Of a DNA stretch of 48,501 nt, positions 42,468 through 48,501 are shown in pieces. Every line of letters begins with the position of its first letter. Within the stretch, counting starts at the first letter, position 1. This DNA is from Acidobacteriota bacterium. Lineage in GTDB: Bacteria > Acidobacteriota > Blastocatellia > Chloracidobacteriales > Chloracidobacteriaceae. Below the pieces are notes generated by a model. That model did no database searches. It saw nothing but the letters and a program-made list of their open reading frames with translations, and had not been told where the DNA came from. Position numbers and translations under genes: made by a program. The DNA lies in NCBI GenBank assembly GCA_016208495.1, contig JACQXX010000074.1, forward strand, positions 1 through 48,501, in the 5' to 3' direction.

Positions 42468-43403
42468 ATGTTTGAGAAATCTGAAATGCTCTATCTGTAT
42501 GTTGAAACTCCGCTTCACGCCGGAAGTGGCAGCAGCGTCGGAGTGATTGATTTACCGATTCAACGCGAACGAGTCACCGGGTATCCTCTGGTGCAGTCAT
42601 CTGGGGTCAAAGGAAAATTGAGGGCTGAGGCACGAGAGGCCCTCAAGAACAAAGAAGAAACCGACATTGATGAAAAAATTGCTCTTGTTTTCGGTCCCGA
42701 AAGTGATAGCGCGCAGGAACATGCCGGTGCCCTTTCGCCGGGTGATGCCCGGTTGCTGCTGTTTCCAGTCCGTTCCCTGGTTGGTGTTTTTGCCTGGACC
42801 ACCAGCCGTAATGTCCTGGCCAGATTCAAACGCGATTTGGAAGCTGCCGGGAAAAAAGTTGACTGGGATCTCACAAACCTTCCTGATAATGGAAACGCCT
42901 GGACCGTTGACCAGATAAGTGCTGTGGCTGGTGGAAAAGTGGTTTTGGAGGAGTTCGCGTTTACCGCAGCGACGCACGCAGATGTAAAGATAATTTCTGA
43001 CTGGATTGCCGAAAACGTCTTCCCTGGGTCAGCGGAGTACACCTACTTTCAAGAGAAGGTCAGGACCAATCTGGTGATCTTACCTGAAGATGCCTTCCGA
43101 GATTTCGCTCAGTTTGCCACTGAAGTCATCACCCGAATTAAAATTGACCAGGAAACCAAAACCGTCGCCCGAGGGGCGTTGTGGACGGAAGAACATCTTC
43201 CTTCCGACACGGTTTTATATTCGCCATTGCATACAACTCGGCCTCGAAAAATCAAAGAAAACAAAATCAGGACGCTTCAATCCGCAGGCGATGTGTTGCA
43301 ATTCGTTCGTGATTTAGGGCTGGAGCGCATTCAACTCGGCGGAGATGAAACGGTTGGCCGTGGAATTGTCAGGCTTAACTTGAGTGGAGGTAACGAATTA
43401 TGA
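42468..43403 (+). CDS. cmr4: Cmr4, backbone Cas7 subunit with target-RNA nuclease Asp
   Basis: A 311-residue Cas7-family protein that forms the repeated backbone of the complex and cleaves target RNA at 6-nt intervals. LYVETPLHAGSGSSVGVIDL followed by PIQRE places the conserved Asp at residue 28, equivalent to the catalytic Asp of Cmr4 in other species. VQSSGVKGKLRAEA and the C-terminal GGDETVGRGIVRL are family marks. AGGAGG precedes the ATG, which is one base after the cmr3 stop. Confidence 0.95.
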   Translation: MFEKSEMLYLYVETPLHAGSGSSVGVIDLPIQRERVTGYPLVQSSGVKGKLRAEAREALKNKEETDIDEKIALVFGPESDSAQEHAGALSPGDARLLLFPVRSLVGVFAWTTSRNVLARFKRDLEAAGKKVDWDLTNLPDNGNAWTVDQISAVAGGKVVLEEFAFTAATHADVKIISDWIAENVFPGSAEYTYFQEKVRTNLVILPEDAFRDFAQFATEVITRIKIDQETKTVARGALWTEEHLPSDTVLYSPLHTTRPRKIKENKIRTLQSAGDVLQFVRDLGLERIQLGGDETVGRGIVRLNLSGGNEL

Positions 43404-43807
43404 CTCCAGAAAATAACATTTCCCGGCAACGAACGATTGAACAGGCACGAGCAACCGCAGCCTGGAACAATATTCAAGAAGTGAAAGGTCAGGATTTTGA
43501 GGCGAAATACAGTTCCTGGGCAAAGAAATTTCCAGCTCTGGTTTTGAACAACGGGCTTGGACAGGCACTGGCCTTTTTACGAGCCAAAAATAAAGATGAA
43601 CATCAGGCTCTTTACAGCCATTTCTCAAGATGGGTCACCAGCCAGATTTATCGCACCAGTGATAATGAATTACTTGAACGTCTGATTGGGTCTCACAGCA
43701 ACAGTTTGGATTACCGACACGCAACCACCGAAACCCTCGCCTTTGCCGGCTGGCTCAAACGGTTTGCAGAAGCTGAATTGAAATCTGAGGAGGATCAATC
43801 CCAATGA
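43400..43807 (+). CDS. cmr5: Cmr5, small subunit
   Basis: A 135-residue all-helical protein, the small subunit lining the inner side of the Cmr complex. RQRTIEQARATAAWNNIQEV, KKFPALVLNNGLGQALAFLR and the C-terminal DYRHATTETLAFAGWLKRFA match Cmr5. The start overlaps the cmr4 stop by ATGA; the stop overlaps the cmr6 start. Confidence 0.94.
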   Translation: MTPENNISRQRTIEQARATAAWNNIQEVKGQDFEAKYSSWAKKFPALVLNNGLGQALAFLRAKNKDEHQALYSHFSRWVTSQIYRTSDNELLERLIGSHSNSLDYRHATTETLAFAGWLKRFAEAELKSEEDQSQ

Positions 43808-44736
43808 GGTATCCACTTCCTAAAGATACAGCAAGTGTTTTAACCATCCACAATCACCCAGGTCTGGAGTTGGATCGGTATTTGCAGATTTCTGATGACG
43901 GATGGGACCTCACGCTTGCGACCAAGAAAAAATCGCTTCCTCAGTGTAACTCCCCATTACTCAAGGCAGTGAATGCGCGATACACAGCCATGATCGAAAG
44001 TTACAAAAAAACGGGCCATCACCCAGGCCAGTTCACGGCTGTCACTGATTATCGCCTGGTCGTAGGATTTGGGGTTGAACACGTCCTGGAAACCAGTCTA
44101 AACCTGCATCGGATTTATGGAATTCCACTGATTCCCGGTAGTGCCTTGAAAGGTGTTGCCCGCGCCTGGGCATTTTGGGAAATCGCCCAGAAATTGAAAA
44201 TTCCAGCAACTACCCCGGAAGAAAGGGCACAGCGGACGCAGGACCATAAGAGAACCCCCCTGCAACAATTAGACGACCTGCTTTCAACCGGTGAAACGCA
44301 AGAACAGCAACGACTTCTCGACCGCCTGAAACACGATGAACTTTGCAGGGAAGTTGAATCCATTCAGTCATTAAGCTTAGAACTGTGGCTGGAAACAGCC
44401 GGTCTGTTCAGTCAAGTTTTTGGAACAACGCGTCACCAGGGCGAGGTGATCTTCTTTGATGCTTACCCTAAACAGGCACCCAGGATTGAACTCGATATTC
44501 TCAACCCGCACTATGGTAAGTACTACAACTCACACAACCCACCCGCAGATTATGACAAGCCAATCCCCACCTTTTTTAGAGCTATTGGTGAAAATACTGC
44601 TTTCCATTTCGCCGTTTCAGCTAAAAACATAAACCTGGTGGAGACAGCAAAATACTGGCTGGTCCAGGCGGTGACTGATTTAGGTGTAGGTGGAAAAACG
44701 TCTGCTGGATATGGGTTTATGAAGAACATCCAGTGA
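43804..44736 (+). CDS. cmr6: Cmr6, Cas7-like subunit
   Basis: A 310-residue RAMP protein at the guide 3' side of the complex, next to Cmr1. LVVGFGVEHVLETSLNLHRI followed by GIPLIPGSALKGVARAWAF is the Cmr6 signature, and DLGVGGKTSAGYGFM is the terminal Gly-rich loop. It ends the overlapping cmr gene chain. A fold-back element follows directly, separating it from the CARF genes. Confidence 0.95.
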   Translation: MRYPLPKDTASVLTIHNHPGLELDRYLQISDDGWDLTLATKKKSLPQCNSPLLKAVNARYTAMIESYKKTGHHPGQFTAVTDYRLVVGFGVEHVLETSLNLHRIYGIPLIPGSALKGVARAWAFWEIAQKLKIPATTPEERAQRTQDHKRTPLQQLDDLLSTGETQEQQRLLDRLKHDELCREVESIQSLSLELWLETAGLFSQVFGTTRHQGEVIFFDAYPKQAPRIELDILNPHYGKYYNSHNPPADYDKPIPTFFRAIGENTAFHFAVSAKNINLVETAKYWLVQAVTDLGVGGKTSAGYGFMKNIQ

Positions 44737-44737
44737 T

Positions 44738-44826
44738 TTAGTTCAGAGTTCCGCCTTCAGACGGGTTTCGTATCCCAAAGTTGATCTGAAGGAACACGGA
44801 GGCCGCCTAAAGGCGGAACTCTAAAC
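44738..44826. mobile_element. ~89-bp fold-back element (family 3), copy 2
   Basis: GTTCAGAGTTCCGCCTTCAG and its counterpart AGGCGGAACTCTAAAC form near-perfect terminal inverted repeats. The interior (ACGGGTTTCGTATCCCAAAG) is the reverse complement of the copy at 32456-32541. It starts two bases after the cmr6 stop. As RNA it would fold into a long hairpin, possibly dampening readthrough into the toxin gene. Confidence 0.8.
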
Positions 44827-44881
44827 TTTTTCCCGAAGAAAATGGCTGAAATCAAACAAATGGATTCAAAGGAGTCAGAGT

Positions 44882-46000
44882 ATGCACCGAAAGCCATATT
44901 TTGTGTTGTCACCTTGTGGGACGAGCCTTTTCACAAACGTGGTCAGCAATGAAGAACGTCCGCTGGTCGCCAAATATGCCAATACAAAATCTTTTGACCA
45001 GATTCCTGAAGCTGATGCGGCTGTTTTGTCAAAGATTTTAGCCAGGGCGAACGATAAGCTGGCGGCTGCCGATGTGGCGGCTGTCGTACGGATTTCTGCT
45101 GAGTTAAACAGTATTGTTCGGCTGTATGGATCAATCATCAAGGGTCCCCAGGATGTTCACGTGCTGTTATGTACGGACACCTGGTTGGGGAATCAATCGG
45201 CTGAACTGGTAAAAGCCTGGCTTGAAAAGCACGAATTGCAAAACGTGCAGGTCAGACGCCAGACTGATTTGCAGACGGCCAGCCTTCAGGCATTTCAATG
45301 CGCACTTTCAGGGCTGGTGGAGTGGTGTGAGGAAACGGTGACCGGCTATCAACTGGCAAACTACCACGTGGTGTTTAATTTGACTGGTGGGTTTAAAAGC
45401 GTCCAGGGGTTTTTGCAAACCCTGGCCATGTTCTATGCCGATGAAACAATCTATGTATTTGAAACTGGAAATGAGTTGTTACGGATTCCACGACTCCCTA
45501 TAAAGATGGATTTTGAAGCAACGATTTTGGGTCATCTGAATGTATTCCGAAGACTGAGTCAGGGGCTCAAAGTTACGGATTCTGAACATATTCCCGAAAC
45601 GTTGTTGATGCAACTTGATGGAGACTTGACCCTTTCAGCCTGGGGAGATCTGGTTTGGAAACGATCCAAAAAGGACATTTATGAAAAGACACTGCACCCT
45701 TCCCCGTCTGAAAAGATTGTTTTTTCTCCCCAGTTTGAAAAAAGCATTGAGAATCTTCCCACAGATCGGCTTCTTCTCATCAATGAAAGAATTGACCAGC
45801 TTGCCAGATATCTGGAAATTGACCGGCCTCAAGGGCGACCTTCCCTCCGTGGTCTTGACTTCAAAGACGTGCAGAGAAACCCAAAACCACCCTCAACCCA
45901 CGAACTAGACGCCTGGTCAGATAAAGACGCCAGGCGGATTTTCGGTCATTTTGAAGGACCAGTTTTTCACCTGGATAAATTGGATAAAGGACTCCATTAG
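44882..46000 (+). CDS. cami1: CARF-RelE protein (Cami1-like mRNA interferase)
   Basis: A 372-residue ancillary effector. Residues 1-~200 are a CARF domain of the APE2256 type (TIGR02619): LSPCGTSLFTNVV near the start and NLTGGFKSVQGFLQTLAMFY with its ligand-binding Gly-Gly-Phe-Lys-Ser (about residues 165-172). Residues about 277-372 resemble a RelE/HigB-type toxin: KIVFSPQFEKSIENLPTDRL, NPKPPSTHELDAWSDKDARR, IFGHFEG and HLDKLDKGLH. The known CARF-RelE protein Cami1 binds the ribosomal stalk when activated by cyclic tetra-adenylate and cuts mRNA in the ribosome; that role is inferred here. AAGGAG stands eight bases before the ATG. It is downstream of cmr6 and followed by a second CARF gene. 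Confidence 0.88.
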   Translation: MHRKPYFVLSPCGTSLFTNVVSNEERPLVAKYANTKSFDQIPEADAAVLSKILARANDKLAAADVAAVVRISAELNSIVRLYGSIIKGPQDVHVLLCTDTWLGNQSAELVKAWLEKHELQNVQVRRQTDLQTASLQAFQCALSGLVEWCEETVTGYQLANYHVVFNLTGGFKSVQGFLQTLAMFYADETIYVFETGNELLRIPRLPIKMDFEATILGHLNVFRRLSQGLKVTDSEHIPETLLMQLDGDLTLSAWGDLVWKRSKKDIYEKTLHPSPSEKIVFSPQFEKSIENLPTDRLLLINERIDQLARYLEIDRPQGRPSLRGLDFKDVQRNPKPPSTHELDAWSDKDARRIFGHFEGPVFHLDKLDKGLH

Positions 46001-46010
46001 AGGTTATAGA

Positions 46011-46122
46011 TACCTTGTCATAAGTTTCCTGAGATATTGGATTTGGTAAGTGCTTGATTTTTTTCCGTGTTTTCCGTGTTTTCCGTGGTGAAAATGTCTG
46101 GAAATTTTCGGTAAGGTACTTA
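46011..46122 (+). mobile_element. ~112-bp MITE-like repeat, family 2, copy A
   Basis: Begins TACCTTGTCATAAGTTTCCT and ends TTTTCGGTAAGGTACTTAC; the ends are imperfect inverted repeats. The interior has three TTTTCCGTG units. It starts 11 bases after the CARF-RelE stop and ends about 105 bases before the next gene. Confidence 0.8.
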
Positions 46123-46226
46123 CCATTTCGGAATAAGCACAGCGTATTACGAAAAAGCTAAGTTATTGAAAAAATTGAATTTTTCTGACCTCCAACCCCT
46201 GGCCACTGACCCCAAAATGGTATCAT

Positions 46227-47435
46227 ATGAAACACATCCTGCTTTGTGTGGCGGGGTTGACACCCCAAATCGTAACCGAAACCCTCTATGCTCTCACCCA
46301 GCAACGTGGCGAACCGGTTGACGAAATCCGCATCATCACAACCCTTGATGGGCGAGACAGGGTAATGTCTACCCTGTTGACCAATCCGGCACAACAGGAA
46401 GGCAAATTCTTTGACTTCTGCCGGGATTTTGGAATTGCTCCGGAACGCATTGCCTTTTCTGAAAGCCATATCACGCTGCTCCAGGCCGCCGATAAAACCC
46501 ATTTGACGGATATCCGTTCGCTCGAAGACAACGAATCCGCCGCCAACCAGATTTGCGAAGTGGTCCGAGAATTGACCAAAGATGCCAGCACCCAATTACA
46601 CGCCTCAGCAGCGGGTGGCCGAAAAACGCTGAGCATTTACCTGACGGCAGCAATGCAATTGTTTGGCCGCCAGCAGGATCGCCTCTCTCATGTCCTGGTC
46701 AGCCCCGATGAACTGGAAACCACGTTTGGTCGCAGCTTTTACTACATTGCCCCAGGTGAGTTTATGGATTTGGAGGACCGTGCCGGCAAACTCCATCGTG
46801 TTGAAACCAGTAAACTGCGAATTGATCTGGCTGATATTCCCTTCATCCGGCTCCGGGGGCTGGTTGAAGGGTGGAAAACTGGCGTTCAGGGGAATCATTC
46901 CAGCCTGGTAGATCAAGGACAGGAAAATTTAAACCTGCTTGAATCGGCCAACGATCTGGTCATTGATTTGAAAAAAAGGACAGTCCAGGTGGGAAGGCAT
47001 ACCGTAAAATTAACCGAACGTGAGTTTTTTGGGTATTTGCTGTTTCTCCGAAAATATTGTGCCGGGCAAGCTTCCATCCGGTTGGAGGACATGACACCTG
47101 AGTATCTCGAATCAACACGCGAGCACTGGGAAACAATTTTGGGGAAAAGCGAAGGTGAAATTTCCATTGATCTGTTTTCTTCGCGGTTCAATGATTTTTT
47201 CAAAATGTTGCTTTCTGAAAGCAAAAGCACCAGTCTCAGCGCCAAAGAATCGTACCGAAATTCGTTCATTGAAATGCTGTCCAAAATCAAAAGACAGTTT
47301 TTGAAGAAAGGGATTCCTGACCGATATTTGTTCATTGCCGACCACACCACCTCTACCGCTCGTGAATACAAAATTGGGATTTCCCTGGACCAGATTATTG
47401 TGTTTCCGGCAGGTGTTTCCTTGCTGGACCGATAA
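46227..47435 (+). CDS. NE0113-family CARF protein with C-terminal winged-helix-like region
   Basis: A 402-residue protein. KHILLCVAGLTPQIVTETLY at the start, and LHASAAGGRKTLSIYLTAAM at about residues 126-145, are the marks of the NE0113 (TIGR02584) CARF family; members are regarded as cyclic-oligoadenylate binders, and some as ring nucleases. The region from about 240 (VIDLKKRTVQVGRHTVKLTE, EREFFGYLLFLRKY) looks like a response-regulator-type winged helix, so DNA binding is possible. It could therefore turn the signal off, regulate the locus, or both. No good Shine-Dalgarno is visible before the ATG. It lies between the toxin gene and the CRISPR leader. Confidence 0.85.
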   Translation: MKHILLCVAGLTPQIVTETLYALTQQRGEPVDEIRIITTLDGRDRVMSTLLTNPAQQEGKFFDFCRDFGIAPERIAFSESHITLLQAADKTHLTDIRSLEDNESAANQICEVVRELTKDASTQLHASAAGGRKTLSIYLTAAMQLFGRQQDRLSHVLVSPDELETTFGRSFYYIAPGEFMDLEDRAGKLHRVETSKLRIDLADIPFIRLRGLVEGWKTGVQGNHSSLVDQGQENLNLLESANDLVIDLKKRTVQVGRHTVKLTEREFFGYLLFLRKYCAGQASIRLEDMTPEYLESTREHWETILGKSEGEISIDLFSSRFNDFFKMLLSESKSTSLSAKESYRNSFIEMLSKIKRQFLKKGIPDRYLFIADHTTSTAREYKIGISLDQIIVFPAGVSLLDR

Positions 47436-47615
47436 AGGGGTTGTTGTGTGAAGGGACAAATTGGACGAAGGAAACCCAAGGGACAAAAAAGGCAGAGTAC
47501 CCTTTGGGGATTGGTATTCAAAAGGGGGTGGAAAGACACTTTCACAGAAGCATTACAGGTGAATTAAAGTATTGATAGGCATAAGTTTAATCAATAGAAT
47601 GATTTTAAAAAATTA

Positions 47616-47644
47616 TTGACTTTCCGCTTCCATCAGGGTACTGT
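47616..47644 (+). promoter_or_regulatory. Putative CRISPR array leader promoter
   Basis: TTGACT (47616-47621), a 17-base spacer, then TACTGT (47639-47644) fits a sigma-70 promoter with a near-consensus -35 and a moderate -10. The direction is toward the array, and the transcript would start about 200 bases before the first repeat. The upstream flank is AT-rich, as in leaders. Confidence 0.65.
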
Positions 47645-47656
47645 GACCAGGTCACA
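47642..47656. promoter_or_regulatory. Perfect 15-bp palindrome overlapping the leader -10
   Basis: TGTGACCAGGTCACA is a perfect dyad (7+1+7) covering the end of the -10 and the probable start site. It resembles a dimeric-repressor operator. The half-site TGTGA/TCACA recalls CRP-family sites, but the spacing is five instead of six. Confidence 0.6.
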
Positions 47657-47668
47657 CACTCGCTTTTC

Positions 47669-47805
47669 GGGCTAACCTCAAAATTCCTCAAAATGGCCCA
47701 GGTTAGCCCAAACCTGTAACTCTAACTCAATCAACCAGTTTCCTTGAAAATTGAGGATTTTGAACCAGTCGAAACCCCGCCAGGAAAACCTGCGGAAGGC
47801 AGGTT
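47669..47805 (+). repeat. Leader inverted repeats
   Basis: GGGCTAACCT (47669-47678) pairs with AGGTTAGCCC (47700-47709). Further on AACCTGC (47787-47793) pairs with GCAGGTT (47799-47805). The motif AGGTTAGCC appears at 47700 and 47801. These lie between the promoter and the first CRISPR repeat and could form leader-RNA structures or integration-factor sites. Confidence 0.55.
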
Positions 47806-47857
47806 AGCCGAACGGGTAGTTTAAGTAGTAGTTTTTAAAGGGGTTAAGACTGCCAGA

Positions 47858-48500
47858 GTCCTGAACACCTTTAGACCTGGCCGGGGATTGAAACGGCAGG
47901 GTCATTCTGCTCTGAGGAATATCCCCAGACCGGAAGGTCCTGAACACCTTTAGACCTGGCCGGGGATTGAAACTCGGTGGCGTCGTGAACCAGGCGGTAA
48001 AGTCTGAAACCAGGTCCTGAACACCTTTAGACCTGGCCGGGGATTGAAACGTCGACGGAGCCGACGGACAGAACGAAGTTGACGGACTGTCCTGAACACC
48101 TTTAGACCTGGCCGGGGATTGAAACTTACATTAACAATCGCGTAACAAAGAACGGCTAGCCCGTCCTGAACACCTTTAGACCTGGCCGGGGATTGAAACT
48201 CCAACTTTTTGAGTCAGGCATCAATGCAAAAAAAAAGTCCTGAACACCTTTAGACCTGGCCGGGGATTGAAACCAGGTGTTATTTCCTGAAAAAAACTGT
48301 ATATCTGTGGGTCCTGAACACCTTTAGACCTGGCCGGGGATTGAAACACCAAGATCAGAAACCTCACTCGGCTCTTTATTTGTGAGACAGTCCTGAACAC
48401 CTTTAGACCTGGCCGGGGATTGAAACCAAGGGTTGTGGCGCTCCGCCCGTGATGGTTACCGATGTCCTGAACACCTTTAGACCTGGCCGGGGATTGAAAC
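47858..48500 (+). CRISPR. CRISPR array, nine 37-bp repeats, continuing past the window
   Basis: Nine identical 37-bp repeats begin GTCCTGAACACCTTTAGACC and end CCGGGGATTGAAAC, at 47858, 47937, 48014, 48089, 48163, 48237, 48311, 48390 and 48464. The eight spacers are 42, 40, 38, 37, 37, 37, 37 and 42 bp and all differ. The 3' end ATTGAAAC is the usual 8-nt crRNA 5' tag of type III systems, so transcription runs left to right, as for the cmr genes. The leader lies at the left, making spacer 1 the newest. One base of a next spacer is visible at 48501. The array is 422 bases after the NE0113-family gene. Confidence 0.98.
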
Positions 48501-48501
48501 A

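Noticed and set aside
47642-47656. CRP-type binding site in the CRISPR leader
   Set aside because: The half-sites match TGTGA/TCACA, but the spacer is five, not six, and no CRP-family gene is in the window; I keep it only as an unassigned palindromic operator.
1-48501. tRNA or rRNA genes
   Set aside because: I found no cloverleaf-like sequence with a T-loop GGTTCRANTCC and no rRNA segments when reading the intergenic regions; a covariance search would be needed to exclude weak cases.

Overview
The window looks like a chromosomal segment of a Gram-negative environmental bacterium, most plausibly an acidobacterium of the Blastocatellia type. This is inferred from gene content: a large BNR/sortilin-like secreted protein, a DUF3142 protein, a CHAT/TPR protein, an ExbD-like protein, lipoproteins, and intergenic DNA full of small repeats. 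No rRNA or marker gene is present to prove it, and I recognised no tRNA.

Layout. 0-10.6 kb is mostly housekeeping or uncharacterised: a membrane protein, a GGDEF diguanylate cyclase followed by a zinc-ribbon protein, a zinc-ribbon membrane protein, a 465-aa protein ending in a diadenylate-cyclase (DAC/DisA_N) domain with an altered RHR motif, a GNAT acetyltransferase, a DNA polymerase I-type enzyme without a 5' nuclease domain, and an M23 peptidase. 10.9-17.5 kb is an accessory island: a lipoprotein, a strong terminator, a truncated NB-ARC gene, a P-loop ATPase plus a 1099-aa NACHT protein (probable two-gene conflict system), and a decayed IS200-like transposase inside long inverted repeats. 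17.7-21.6 kb on the minus strand is a compact, apparently complete graspetide (microviridin-like RiPP) cluster: a 47-aa precursor, one ATP-grasp ligase and a C39-peptidase ABC exporter, preceded by three direct repeats with 11-bp period. 21.8-37.1 kb carries ExbD, CHAT/TPR, a frameshifted alpha-2-macroglobulin-like relic, a Uma2-family protein, the BNR protein, an orphan antitoxin-like gene, and a TPR lipoprotein with a DUF3142 protein. 37.1-38.4 kb is a gene-poor stretch with a PIN-toxin relic.

38.4-48.5 kb is a type III-B CRISPR-Cas locus on the plus strand: cmr1 to cmr6 in canonical order with overlapping starts and stops, then a CARF-RelE protein (Cami1-like ribosome-dependent mRNA interferase), an NE0113-family CARF protein with a C-terminal winged-helix-like region, a leader with a good promoter overlapped by a perfect 15-bp palindrome, and a CRISPR array (nine identical 37-bp repeats before the window ends). 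No cas1, cas2 or cas6 is in the window. Cas10 retains GGDD, so the likely logic is: target RNA binding by the Cmr complex, cyclic oligoadenylate synthesis, activation of the CARF-RelE toxin, and signal reading or removal by the second CARF protein.

Between the genes there are several families of small non-coding repeats: a ~160-bp element with 19-bp perfect terminal inverted repeats, a ~115-bp element in four copies, an ~86-bp fold-back element in two copies, heptameric runs (GGGTTCA, GGGCTTG, CCCTCAT types) beside many genes, and an octamer array. They sit at module boundaries, including twice within the CRISPR locus.
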